Under the pieces are notes generated by a model. That model searched no databases, had not been told where the DNA came from, and saw only the letters and a program-made list of their open reading frames with translations. From Phlebiopsis flavidoalba (taxonomy: Eukaryota > Basidiomycota > Agaricomycetes > Polyporales > Phanerochaetaceae): a stretch of DNA of 64,000 bases. Made by a program: the position numbers and the translations under genes. Numbering within the stretch: position 1 is the stretch's first letter; each line of letters begins with the position of its first letter. Shown one piece after another: positions 1 through 12,176 of the stretch. The stretch covers positions 248,001 through 312,000 of the forward strand of contig JAOCPU010000027.1 in assembly GCA_035772785.1 (NCBI GenBank). The letters are read 5' to 3'.

Positions 1-1563
1 TTCGCTGACGTCTCTTGACAAAGCGCTCTTTATTCCGTACGATGGTGCCTATCTTTTGATAATATCGCAGGCGACGCCGTCGTCTAGCTATTTCACCGCC
101 TGGCCGACTAGCTAACACACACGAAGCGAGAAGCTTAATCATGGTCCCGAGCTTTGAGAACAATATATGGGTCGTAGGTCTTACGGCGTAGGTCCGAACA
201 GACATCGAGCCGTGAATCAGGTCTAGCGTGCGGTATGCGAGTTCCCTTGTGTGGAGGGGATGATACGATTAAGCCTTCGTTATAGTACTGGTGAAGGGGA
301 CTACCACGTACGACTCGAGGGCCTTGGCCACCGTCACCCCATTACCTTGATCTCGTGCGCAGGGACTTCTTGATTCTCCCGATACTGGTTGGAAAGAGAG
401 TAGCAAACGCGAAGACTCTTCCGTAAATGTACCGCCATTTTGTTAATGCAACTTTAACTCTTAATTGTGAAGGTGTAATGAACGCTTGAATTGGTCGACT
501 TTCCACTGTCAAGCAGTGTCATCATGTGTCAATGTCAATTGTGATGTCTGTATAAGCAGATCCGCTGCTTTTGTACGAACACTGTTTAGGAGTTCAGTTG
601 AAAAATATCTTTCGTCTATCTTTGTTTATCAAGGCGACATTACTGGTCGATATCGTCGGTATACCCATGCTCGACAGCAGGCCGCTTAAGGTTAGCTATC
701 GTACTGAACAAAGAGAGGGTGTTTTCCATTGTGGGCGGTACTGTATGAACACGTTATACGATTTAGTCATTCTCTATGCTGTGTCAGCTTGTTTGATCCT
801 ATTGACAGATGGGAGGCTAGTCCAGCTTCCTCCTGCTCTTCATCGAGACCCCACCAATTAGTTTTCCACAACCTGGACTTGAGAATTTACAAGCGTCGTA
901 GAGGAGGCGATGGCGAACCACACAGAGCTGTAGTTTAGTGCGATTCAGGGCTTGAAGAGAAGGGATGAGTCGGAAAGATGCTTTTAGAACGCTCCGATTG
1001 AAATGTCCGGACGCCTTACAGTGATACCACGCGAGCAGTAACATCCTATGACGCTTTTTTGGAGTGTTGCACGAACGCAAAGCCGAGCTCTCTGTCACGT
1101 GGCTCGGGATCTCTCCACTAGAACAACGAACTCCAAAAGCCTGCATTTCCCACTTATGTATTTTGGTGGCACTATATATGGACACTAGCGGATCTACCAC
1201 AGAATCCTATTGCAGAAACTCCCTGCAGAGCTGGCACACTGTGGTCTCTCCTAGTGAGAGAATCTTCCAATTCCTCTAATCCGCAGGCTTCCACCACGCT
1301 CCTACAGTGCTTTAGTTGAGCCCCCCCCCCCCTCTTTGGTAATGGCGTGCTCAACTCATCTTCTTTTGGACGGTAGTTCGTAATATGTTTGGCCTACACA
1401 AAGGTGTATACTTGATATCTGGATGGCACTTGCAAAGGCTGGCAAATTGCGCGCAACGCAGACGTATTGGCTTGCGCGATGACGGACTCGAAACAGTCAA
1501 ACGGCTGCCATTCCGGGTCTACTTTCAATGCACCTCCATATACGCGTCGCGCGTTTCCGCTGT
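1..1563. other. Unassigned 5' flank
   Basis: I see no recognisable gene here. Open frames are short and mutually exclusive, and none gives a family motif. A run of twelve C residues lies near 1321-1332. The last 200 bases could hold a first exon of the NCBP3-like gene, because the exon I recognise at about 1570 follows a good acceptor (ctcctatag) and so needs something upstream. Confidence 0.5.
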
Positions 1564-2606
1564 TGCTCCTATAGCGCAAATATGAAGAAGATGAGGGGGA
1601 ACTTGTGCGACATGGAAGAAGGTAGTCTACCTGTCCATGCCCCATACCATGGGAAATCTTCAAGATGACACACTCACCTTCTGACTTAGATGTATCTGAT
1701 CCATCTTTACGGGGACAACGCGGTCCTTTTACACGGCAGTCCTATCTCGTAGTCTCCCCACGGCAAACATTTTTGCATATGCGACTCAATTTTGATGCCC
1801 AATCCCATTGCGCCTCGAGTGGATCGACGACACGACCTGCATTCTTGTCTTCTCTAGTAAGGGTGCAGCACGCGCCGCCTTTTTTTGGGGTATTGACCCA
1901 AGTCGTACACCGAGGATCCATCAGAGGAGGGCTTCATTACTTCTAAACCCATTCCCATCGCCCTCTGGCCTCCGGAAGATCGAATCAACAAGAGTCTGGG
2001 CATGGGCGAGGGTCCTGACAAAGGCATAATTCGGATGCGGTGGGCGTTAACAAGCGACGTGAAGAAGAAGGGCGCGAACAAGGAGAGTCAGTTCTATCGG
2101 AGATATGGCAAAGTCGTCGATGCAGGGAAAGTAGGCGACGAGGACAAATTGGCCTGGACTAAAAGGAGACGGATGGAGGAGGACGAGACCGGGCGGAGAG
2201 TCTGACGAACGAGCCCGTTTAGATGAACGCACATTGGACGCCTTCCTGCAGAGGAGGGGCGATAGATGTACCCACGACTCACGCGTCTCCCCCGTCAAAG
2301 ATGCGCGCGGATTATATGCGACCGACACACGGCGTCACACCAAGAACACTTCTAGAACGTAATCACACCACCTCACTGGAATCGAGAGGCATTGACCGCG
2401 CCCTCTGCCCCGCGCCGCGGCCGACGAGAGAGAGGCAGCCGAATCGCTCTTGGTTAACCGCTCAAGCGACGCATCCTCACGCGGACGGGCAGCTCAACAT
2501 CAGAGAGTCACGCTGTCGTGTCGTAGGCACGAAAGACCAAAGAAGACACAGGAAGATTTGGATGCGGACACTGGATATGCCTTTTCCCTTTAATTCGCAG
2601 AATTGA
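1564..2606 (+). CDS. NCBP3: NCBP3-like RNA-binding protein (DUF2414 type)
   Basis: Resembles nuclear cap-binding subunit 3, an mRNA cap-complex partner with a divergent RRM. Peptides in order, in shifting frames: KYEEDEGELVRHG (about 1573-1612), an intron starting gtagtc and ending cttag at about 1689, DVSDPSLRG, SLPTANIFAYATQFDAQP, LEWIDDTTCILVF (about 1812-1855), PIPIALWPPEDRINKS and IIRMRWALTSDVKKKGA (about 2026-2075). The WIDDT motif followed by an R(M)RWA..DVKK..A block is the signature I rely on. The tail is charged, with DERTLDAFL and RPKKTQEDLDA segments. One-base shifts occur at about 1713, 1795 and 1885. The true start is not visible and may lie upstream. Function is inferred from the family; confidence in the family is moderate to good. 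Confidence 0.7.
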
Positions 2607-3728
2607 GCTTGACTCTGATGACGGAGTTCTATTACAGACTAACTCGGTCTGAAGTATGACTTGCCTTTGCAACTGTACGCATATGTGATGCACTCATGAA
2701 AACATCCTCCTTCACACTCTATCTATGCCTCGGTGTATACCACTGCACAGTACCACCGGGGGTGATCATTCGCCGCGTCACATGCCTAGCCCTATCGCAT
2801 ATTTTACTCATGTGATGGTCGGTGGGTGGCTTTCTCGAAAAATGCATACGTGTGAGTGGTGTTATATCGTTCGTCATGAGGGCTGGCGGTGTGTGGAGGT
2901 ACGAAGCTAGAAATTGAGGATTTGTGAGGCTTAGAACGACATCGAAGTTCTCGATAGCGACATACGTACCTTCATGCAGACGCGTGAATACCTTCTATTT
3001 CTTTCTTCAAGACACCTCGTTGACATAAGCGATGTAATGCTTTCACGGTGGATAGCCCTCGGAATCTTGCCTTCGCTCGCTATTGATATCGCATAGAACG
3101 TACAGGCAGCCGCCTGCGCATTCTGCTTTGAACATGGGTGAATATCTACATGAAACAAGTGACGCACCAGAAACTATCCTGTACAGCAAGCTCGTACCGG
3201 GTCGAATGTATCGTTCAGTTTCATTGTGTATTATTCTGCTCTCCCTCATCGAGCCCAGAAGGCTGTTGGTACAGGCATGCCTCTGAAAGTCAAGAGTCTT
3301 GTTTGACAAACAGGTGGTGGTTTGGACCAAACGTCTTCGAGCTAAGAGCAAGCATGACGGCCGAGAGCAGGTGAACGCAATCGCAGACCGCGACGCGCGA
3401 CGCGCCCCCGCGTCGGTCATTTGGACTTCAAGTTAGCCCATGAACGGCTTTGCGCTAAAAACCTGCTTCAGCTCTACCCTACCCTCGCCGACTGCTCCAC
3501 TGCTCTCAAATCTCCCCTGGAACCTCTCGGACATTTAGCTGCAAGGCGCATACTATGCTATCCGCGGGATGGACCAGGATGGCTCAGGGCCTTCAGGAAT
3601 CTTCCCAGCTATCACTTCGCGGTATGCGAGTAGCCAATGCTAAATCGCGGATTAGCCTGAACTAGCACTCCGTACTCAAGGCAAACCTTACCACTGCACG
3701 AACTTGGCGGAATAGGCAGGACTGCGAA
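2607..3728. other. Unassigned gap between NCBP3-like gene and COX15
   Basis: About 1.1 kb with no peptide I recognise. A minus-strand frame of 125 codons at 3043-3420 and a plus frame at 3421-3633 are open but show no domain and no splice-linked continuation. The stretch probably includes the NCBP3 3' end and the COX15 promoter. Confidence 0.4.
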
Positions 3729-5392
3729 GTGTGTGGCCTCCTCCGCATCGCAGACGCCTTCTCTCTACTCTGTCCCAGCGCAAAGCCCTCATTTGACTCT
3801 CGCTTCTTTTCGTCTAATGCGTCTGAAAAGACGAGGAAAGAAAGCAGCCGCTGCGCTGCAGAGCTCCCGTCCTGCTCCCCTTCCCCCCGTCGGCATATGG
3901 TTATTGCATCCGTCCTCTGTGACCCTGGTATTTGCGGTCATCGTCGTTGGATGTGTTTGTTACTCTTAATCGCCTCAACGGAGTGCTGCCGGCTCTTTGA
4001 GTATCACGGACAATGGAAACCTGTATCTGGCATGCTGCCGCCAATTCTGTCTCGGGCACAATGGGAGGAAGAATTTGACAAGTACAAACTCACGCCAGAG
4101 TTCAAACTGTACGTTGTAGCGCATCTCAGGGTGCTAATACTGTATTACTGCCATAGTATGAACCATGGTATCATGCCTTAGAAGACTTTTCAAGCGTATA
4201 TATTTTACACATGGGCACTAGTTTCGGCCGTGGTCACCGTGTGTTGGGTCGTATTCTATCGCTGGCCTGTCATTCGTCCTTCCATTAGGCTACTACTTTG
4301 CTCTTAGGAAACGCCTCACAGCAACCATGCGCAAAGAACCTGTTTGGTATGCTCTCTACTCATCGGCGCTGACATGGGAGCTTTGGGATTGGTACATGGT
4401 CAAGTCCGGGCTCGAGGATTCGCATTATGGAAACCCCTGGTGCCGTTCCCCGAGTCCCTCGCAATACCAGTGACTGGCGGCACATCCTCGGAACAGGCCT
4501 TCGTGCTATACGCAGGCATGTTTTTTATACCGCATGTGCGACGCCTCAATGGGACTGAGATACGCGAAACCCGATAGCTGTGTCGGGGTCTGACGGGTAA
4601 TGATGGCGCAGTGGAAGGCTGTCTTGGAGAATCCAGCTGTCAGACGATTTGCGAGGTACTCGAGGCACTGGCCGCTGGCATCGTCTTGTCACTGCCTTAT
4701 CAAGGGTCAGTAAATAGGCCATCTTTTATATTCTTAGTGCGATTATGCTCATAACTTCGCACAGGTTGCTTTCGTTGCCAAGGTCTCGACGCTGGACTGC
4801 TCTACATAACGATATTCCTCCCCCTCATGGCGGCGGTCGTCTCACGCTCCTCCTAGGCAGATGAGTTATTCGTCTCCGTTGAATACTCGAATAGCGGCAG
4901 ACAAGTCAGACTATATGTGGCGCATTTACTACATCTTCGAAAATACTCTACGGCACTTGTTCAGTTCATATCATCTGCTGCCTCGCTGTATGTTCAATCC
5001 CATTTCTTTATACGTTCTGTTCAATGGATGCTAGATATGAATGATGGCAGGCCATCACGGGACCTATGCAAGTGTACTGCGCTTAGGATGTTCGCTTTCG
5101 GCACGAAACCCTATTACTTAGGGCTGCCCCTGCCCGCCGCTGAGTCGCCCGTCATGGCAACTTTCGGCATTTGCGATGGCCAATATTCAAGTCCTATTGG
5201 GCATTTCAACCCTTCTCTAACCTCGTGCCCGGTGCCACTAGCTGCTCTACAGCAAGCTGGAAGTGTTTGCTCTTTCTCACAAGAACGCTCGTACACCTTG
5301 TTGTATCCCTACGACGACCGGGAAGCGGGCTGCTAGGGCATGGCGAACCAGCTCTAACTACGAGCATCAAGTCTCAAGGACTCAAACACTGA
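3729..5392 (+). CDS. COX15: COX15, mitochondrial heme A synthase, frame-disrupted
   Basis: Cox15 oxidises heme O to heme A for cytochrome c oxidase in the inner mitochondrial membrane. Recognisable blocks in order: a presequence-like start with RFFSSNASEKTRKES, LPPVGIWLL plus a membrane segment (LVFAVIVVG, about 3926), WKPVSGMLPP (about 4013), EEEFDKYKLTPEFK, GHRVLGRILSLA (about 4231), FVLPLGYYFALRKRLT, GALGWYMVKSGLEDS (about 4378), QWKAVLENPAVRRF, an AFVAGLDAGL-like block (about 4770), LVP.PLAAL (about 5225) and HLVVSLRRPG. Successive blocks lie in different frames because of one-base indels, for example near 4262 and 4391, plus probable short introns. The distal HQ motif expected before AGS reads QQ. 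The gene ends about 160 bases from the convergent PRE5. Start 3729 is chosen because its frame carries the presequence; the exact stop is uncertain. Confidence 0.88.
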
Positions 5393-5550
5393 ACACCGAA
5401 CATCGAACCAGGACATTAGACAAAACTATCCCACCTCAGTTTACACTAAAGCCGACGTGTCTTTTACGGTCGAATGGGCGTAATACAGCTATAGCGAGGA
5501 GTTCCGCAATGAATAATACAGTTTAATGGACTACACTTCAATCTTCAGGG

Positions 5551-6693
5551 TCATCTGGACGTCAGCGTGTCGTCCTCTCTGCGCCCGCTGGGAGCAGCCT
5601 CTCCTGCAGGGGCCTCTGCAGCAGGCGCGGGAGCCTACCCCCGGCCTCCTTAGGGACCATCTGTTTTCAGATATACATCGACCCAGTCGCCTTCGACGAT
5701 GCGGAAGGGGCCCTCCGGAGGCACGTTCTTCTCGTGCGCGCGCTGCTGGCACCGATTATTCCTAGAGAAGTGTTGTTGATCGTCGGCTCCTTGTCTTGCT
5801 GTTAGAGTTTTCCGCGGAGTGCTGTAGTCCTTGGCGATGAGATCTTTCCTAGTTACCTAAAATGATGTTCATAGAAAGGTCATAAACCCAGTTCTGCGCT
5901 TAGCGATTAATGCACGGTACACTCAATGATTTCTCGATAATGCTTCTCAAGTAGTTTTTCGCGCTTGTGACTCCGTGCCGCCAATAGCATGGGCGTACTA
6001 CTCTAATAAGTTACCGGCAGGGCGAGATTCATACAGATGAGGCCCGGTCCGTGTCGCCGCCAATGACCCAGGAAGCCAACTCCGTATGGACACTCCGACC
6101 TATACTCTTGCGTGTTTACTTGGGCCTCTGACACAGTTGTCAAGCATTTCGGACGCAATGTTCATAGCCACCAGGACTTACTGTCAGCAATCTGAGCAAG
6201 TCATGACTGGGATTGGGCGGTTGAAGACCATGGCGCGAGGCCTTGCTTTTTGACGCATGAAGTTACTGAATATAGAGGTTAATTGGTAGTGCAAAGCTGT
6301 ATGCGCGAGTCTCCGCGATCCTGAGAACACGTAGCATCAGACGTCAGACCAGCAATAGCAATGCCGACATGGTCGTCCTATTCGGACATCTTCTGCTGGT
6401 ACGAGGCGAGCTCGCCATTCGACCTCTAGAATAAACATGACCAGGAGCAGCAGCTATCGTGGAGTACCACTCACCTTGAGAGCGAGAAGGATAGCATGCG
6501 TCTTGGGATCTCAAACCCACCGCCGGCGAGCCCTGCTTGGACTGCTTCAAGTCGCTATTCGACCTATGAAGGGCGGCCTTTGTCGGTGCGAGAAGTACGT
6601 GTTGTCTGAGTCTATGTGTTTTCGAACTGCGTGTAGAGTGAGCTCTTTGGCTGGGTTCGTACACACGATGATTTGCACAAGGAACGTACCAGT
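5551..6693 (-). CDS. PRE5: 20S proteasome subunit alpha-6 (PSMA1 / PRE5)
   Basis: A structural alpha-ring subunit of the 20S proteasome. Reading from the 5' side: a one-codon first exon (see findings), then from 6626 DSDNTYFSPTGR, the EAVKQGSPAVGLRS block (about 6540), ELASYQQK (about 6400), DDHVGIAIAGLTSDA (about 6385-6340), an intron, MVFNRPIP (about 6215), VNTQEY, PYGVGFL (about 6075), EKHYREIIECT (about 5935), INNTSLGIIG (about 5775), then VPPEGPFRIVEGDWVDVYL and an Ala/Pro-rich tail ending LTSR and TGA at 5551-5553. The N-terminal alpha-subunit signature with Y/F..SPTGR and the G..HVG.A.AGL.SDA block are diagnostic. Several internal one-base shifts break the frame. It converges with COX15. 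A second alpha subunit lies 19 kb away. Confidence 0.9.
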
Positions 6694-8429
6694 GGTGCAG
6701 TGGATGAGGGTGAGCTGAAGGTGCGTGCGAGGAACGGACTCGGTCACGACGCGTAAGTAGGGCGCCAGCCTTGCCTTTTTGGTGGCGATCGCCCATACCC
6801 GAGGTCTAACGCCATGTCGGGAACCCATCGACTCCCGGGAACTCCAGTGTATTTTCCCGGACCCTCCTCCGTTTCCACTTCATGCACATTGCGTACAGCC
6901 TTACCACACCATACGTCTCCGGTCGGTACTTATAGGAGTCCGCCATGGAGGGGTGCGCCAAACAATTATTGACCATACAGACCGCCTCTTGTTGCTGCGA
7001 CGCGCGCAACGCCAGGCCGTGTAGAAAGGTGGGGGTAATGATGGTTCCAGGTCTACAAGGTAGAGACGAGTGTGAAATCTAGAGAAGGTTGTCCCACGAT
7101 GTAAACCCACACGAAGACTGGTGATCTATTGGCACCCGAGTCAGTCACACCTATAGTAGTCTGCGTTTAGTGCTGCCAGGCCATTGTGCCGTGCCATTTC
7201 CGCTTGACTCTGGCATGTGCTATCCCCTAGCTCGTACATACGCATGTAATTCGTAGCTCTCGAGCGGGCACAGCCTTCGCTCCGAGCTAATAGGATATCA
7301 TATCCAGAAGGAACCTTGGGCTTCCACTCTGGACGTTGGCAGTTGCTTATCCCTCAACGACGTCCCGCAATGTCAAGTATTTCAAGGGTGCACAGCCTAC
7401 CGAAGGAGCCTAAGATTTCCTTACATGCGCATCAAAGAAATATTGGAGCTCGACTGGCAACCATTTGGAGGAGATGAAGGTAGTGTTTTGCACGTTTAAT
7501 GACTTCCGCTAATTTCCTTACGTGAAATGCAAGTTGTGTCGTCAAGAAAATATTTTCCATGTACATCACAACAAGCCTCACGATGACTCTAACAAGACCC
7601 TGAATTGGTCAATATAAATACTGCGAAAGGGTGCGTTATAGAGTTATGATTTATATATCTTACTAGCCCGGAGGCCTTAAGTGTTTTTGGAAGATTTGTA
7701 GCGAGTGCACATGCTGACTGGACATGTGGACAACTGGCCCATAAAAGCTATGCGTGTCAATATCTGTATCGCCAACGTTCCAGCCTCAAGAAACAGCACA
7801 TGGCTTCTAAATGACTGAGGACTGGGGCGACCTCATTAGAGAAATCTTCATAATGAGGTCCTGTTTAGTGAGCTGTGAATACTGCATCACGAATTTCTGA
7901 TGTGGCATCCTGTTATTCATTTGATATAGGCTACTACTTACGGAAAACATTTCACAGGGCCAAGATGTATAGTTTTTCTCCTTCCCCCCAGGGGGTCAAG
8001 TGTGTAGAGAGAGGAGGTAAACTCTGCTGGATGATGTTGTCGGTGGGTAGGTATTGTGTCTCGTCGCCGCAACCAACTCTATCCGTTACAGCCTGGAGTG
8101 CAACCCCGACTCGAAGCCATACTAGAAAAACATAGACCTCACTTGTCTGAAGCTGGGATCCAGCAATAATGCTGATTCTTCTACTCCTTGCAAGCTTCCC
8201 CAGGTCTGAGCAGAGGCGTTTGTCACGAAACATTGTCCAGCTATTACTCCATTTTGAACTGCTCACAGTCATATTGGCATTGCAGCGCCGCCTAGGCACC
8301 ACGCGGTCTCTAGTAGTCAAAAAAAAAAAAATAAAGCAGTTACAAGTTGTTCAACAATCGATGGATTGATTTTTAATGGCTGGACCGTGTCACCGAAGAC
8401 TCTTGGCCCTTCATACATCGGAACAACCC
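6694..8429. other. Upstream region of PRE5, otherwise unassigned
   Basis: Presumed PRE5 promoter and intergenic DNA. Both strands have short open frames without domains. Composition drops in GC between about 7400 and 7900. I see no RNA gene or repeat here. Confidence 0.4.
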
Positions 8430-8957
8430 GCGGTCCAGTGTCTCATGTAAAGCTCTGCACGAGTCTACCTGCGGATCGACTCGGATCCGTAGGCCCGGCG
8501 GGTCAGTGGCATTTCTAAGGCCTTGCGACCCAGATCAACACACGAGTATTTGGGCACAGATCACCTGTGACCCACGAGTCCAAGTCTTATGAGTCGGGGT
8601 CACGGGTCTACCTGTCAGAAAATGCTTAAGATAAAGGCTGACATGGCTGTAGTGAGGTATGTATGATATATTATATACATATATTGACCATTGATAATGG
8701 CATATTGATGTACCTGAAACATGCATACAAGTATTATATGAGCAATCTATGAATACCCATGAAGGGGTTTTCTCAAATTCAAACGCCTTGACCCAGATCT
8801 GCCACTGACTCATGGCCACAGGTGACGGGTCGGATCCACGGATCATATACCCACGGGTTTTTTCCCACGGCTCTACCCACAAGTACCCAGAAAAAAAAAG
8901 AAGGGGGGTGCGGCATGGGTGACCCGACTCGTGCAGAGCTTTAGTCTCATGGACCGC
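8430..8957. mobile_element. Small inverted-repeat element, probable MITE
   Basis: The ends form inverted repeats. The core AAAGCTCTGCACGAGTC at 8449-8465 recurs as its exact complement at 8926-8942, and the outer GCGGTCCA at 8430-8437 matches GGACCGC at 8951-8957. Shorter inverted matches lie inside: TCAGTGGC near 8502 against GCCACTGA near 8801, and TCACCTGTG near 8561 against CACAGGTGA near 8817. The interior has many GGGTC/GACCC and CCACGGGT/ACCCGTGG words and a TATATA-rich centre, and no convincing coding frame. About 530 bases with terminal inverted repeats and no transposase fits a non-autonomous DNA transposon. I could not identify a clear target-site duplication, so the outer limits are approximate. 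Confidence 0.6.
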
Positions 8958-11900
8958 CTGCGTCTAAACCATCGCGGCCCAAGTGAGAGCGAGAACTGGG
9001 GTCTTGCGTTGGCCGTAGATTTTGGCACTTTTGTCCGTGCGGATACCACAGTCTCGCGCTCTCTTCGCGATTGCCAAAATGCCTGCGAATGGAGCGGGGG
9101 GGGGGGGGACGCGCGCCGTCCCGTCCTCGTGATCTATGTACGTCTAATCTGGCGGGCGTGTCGCTGGGCAGCATTAAAAAGACCGGTAAGCCGCTGTGAC
9201 CGTAGTGTGCGCTCTTGACCCCTTCATGCCGAGCAAGTCACCCCGAGCCCCGCAGACATCGTCCTCAACGGACGGCCGAGAGCGCATCACACATTCGCAA
9301 GCAGGGCCATGATCCTCTGCGGCGTCGACGGTGTCTCGAGGCTCGTGTTGCGCGACCAGATATGTACGCTGGAGGCCTACAGACATCCCAGGTGCGGCTG
9401 CTCGTCGGCTCTCGCTGGCAATCCTGACACGTACATTTCCTGCCGCTCTTCGGCGGCTGCAGCTCGGCAGGGCATAAGTACTTCCAAACTCGCAACTCTG
9501 GCATGCCAACGCTCGGCTCCACGTGCATGCTCCTCCGTTGGCGCTGCGTGAGGCTCTCAATAGACGCCATCGTAGACGCATCTTGCGGTCCAGTTACCGC
9601 AGGTCCTTTCCCCGAAGTGCGAACGTCCTGCTGCAGAGGCAGAACCATCCGTCCCTCCTTCGGCAGCCTGTCTTCGAGCACGTTCGCGAAGCGTACCGTG
9701 AAACCATCCAGGTTGACTGTTTTGGGCGTAGCTGCACGCAGGGTTGGGACCTAGACGACGCTGGCGGACTTAAGAGAGAGACTTTGAGTTGACTCAGAGT
9801 GAGCGTGAGCGGTGAGGCGGTGAGCGTGTGTTCCTAGATCATTTGACGTCCCTCCGGTTCTGCATTTTCTTGTCGAACCAGACAGACTGCCATCGCAAGA
9901 ACCACGGCTGAGCCCCCTATCGATCCCCACAGAGCGGGCTCATTGCAGCCGGCCCTACAACTGAAGTCCTGCAATCCAGGGTCAATGAACAAGTTGACGA
10001 GCCCGGGAAATTCGGCCTCCTCAGGCAACCCAGACAAAATACCCCCTTCTTGCGTTCTGAAATCGCCGGGGCCGCAATGCTGTACAATAACGCCGATCTA
10101 CCATCTTCAAGCTTTTCACTCGTGTTATAGCTTGGCGGCGACGGTCTAGCTCGTTCTGCTTCCGGCTTCCCTCCGCGCGCACTAGGGGCCTGCACGGTGT
10201 TAAGTCGCGATCTACAGAACCCCTATGCTCTCAATTGTCCACGCACCAAAAGTAAACGGGCCCGTCCGCTCTCATAGAATGACCCGCCATCGTCCCGTAT
10301 TGGCCCGTCCCCACCGTTCGAAAATATCCTCTAATCGCGTCCCTCTTATTCCTGCCGCTGTAGCAACGTTTCGCGTTCGGGCCTTTATTTCTAAAAGAAA
10401 CTATCGGCCACGTCTCCGCGTTCTCGGGCGCGCGCGACGATACGATGAAACAGTTAATAAAAAATTATACATACACACGCGAGATACAACCCTCGCGATC
10501 GATACGCGATAGCCCCTCGCCCTGGTGTCGACACTCAGGCAAGACCAGACCACTGCTGCCAGAACATTCTCGAGACTTTCGCGTTGAACGCCACCTGGCC
10601 TCTCCTTCGCGGTTCACATTTATGTGGCCTAAGATGATTGATCAATCAGGGGGTTACTGGTTTTTCGGGACACGGAAGCCCGCGGTTTCCGCATACGCAC
10701 TGCACGAATTCGGTCTGACACACCCGTACGTTTTTCCATGCTGAGCTGCGTGGCTCTAGGCCTACGGTCTGTTCGTTTAACGCGTGGCGCATATTCCGGA
10801 CCGGTGCTGTGGGGGACACGAGCCAGTTGTTTCCCTTTATGTGAGAAATCCGACACAAGAAGAAACTACTTATGCCCTTCTGGATGTTATGCATACTTGT
10901 CGGTCGCGCCCCCGCCGTGCGCGCCGCCACCCACCGCGAACGTCCGAAGAAAAGGCAATGCAAGGCTCTTCGCTATGGCGTTACAGCAGCTCCTCCCACA
11001 CCGCCCTGAATTTCCTGTAATGTTATCGTGTTAGGCGCGAGCTCTCCAGCTTTAGCAAGGCACGTCCATCCTTCCCCCCTCGATGCACCAACTGCCCCCC
11101 TATAGCAGCGAGTCCATTGATGTCGAATCTCACACACCCCGCGTAGCGCGGTCTGGACACCACCCAGAAGCACACCAAAACCCAAACCTAAGAATCCCCA
11201 CCCTGCCCATTCACTCGCCCGCGCGAACATGTGGCCTCCCCACACATCATGATACAGGTCATAGATATTCATTAACCCGGCCGCCCAGGAGAAACGAGCC
11301 CAACACCACCGCGCTACAGTTAGAGTGGATGCGGGAGCCCAGCGGACGGTCCGAGAACGAGAGTCGCCTACGATATACGCGAAATTTACACGAGAGCCTC
11401 GCACGGGTGCTACATTACACAAGCGGGAGATTTGTATGTATCGTCTAGCACGAGCCCAATAGCAGAATAAAGTACTGCCCAGCACAGAAGCGGAGTGATC
11501 GGGCGGCCAACACGGGAGTGGGGGAATTTGGGAACGACGGAGAGACGGGGAGAGTTGGCAGGGGCGAAGGGAAGAGAAGGCGGGAGGGAAGGGGTGCTAG
11601 GTTTTGTCCGTGGGGGCCAGTAATGAATACAAGGAGCCGGACGACGGCAGATGCAAGGAAGCCAATGCGGAATAAACAACGGGGATGCGGAATGAGAATG
11701 AGGAGCCCTTGGCCAGCCACATGTAGGGAATATGAATAATACACATGAGATAGCACCGAGTAGCGTGAATTGCGATGAAATGATGTGAAGTTGGTATGGA
11801 ATGGAGCATGAAGACCAGCCGAAGAATGAGATACAGAAGGCATGCATGATCAGTCCTTGAGATGCGAGCGAAGTGTATGACGGGATCGAAAACGAAAAGC

Positions 11901-12176
11901 CGGGTGGTCGAGTCGTAATAGGAGGCGCAGCGGGGACGAAGGAACCGATGGATCAGGGTGTGGGAATGATGCAAGACGCGGCCGCTGCGCACTAGGTAGG
12001 CATACCGCGACCACATACCATATAGGACACGGAACGTCACTTTAAGCCGGGGGTAGATATATCCACCGTCCACGGCAGGTCCAAGCGACGAGGATAGGAA
12101 AAGCGGACACCTACAAACTGGCAGGCCATATTTCTTGCGATCGGGACGGAGGGGAAGGGGGAGAGCCCCCCCCCGC
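8958..12176. other. GC-rich region without a recognised gene
   Basis: Long open frames overlap on both strands, as expected in GC-rich DNA. A minus-strand frame covering roughly 9770-9265 keeps about 130 codons and includes LDGFTVRFANVLEDRLPKEG, which looks protein-like but matches no family I know. A second minus-strand frame (11485-10973) has a hydrophobic stretch, WGFLGLGFGVLLGGV, also unassigned. The minus frame at 10037-9834 ends in a possible membrane segment. A G run lies at about 9097-9108. I do not call genes here. Confidence 0.4.
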
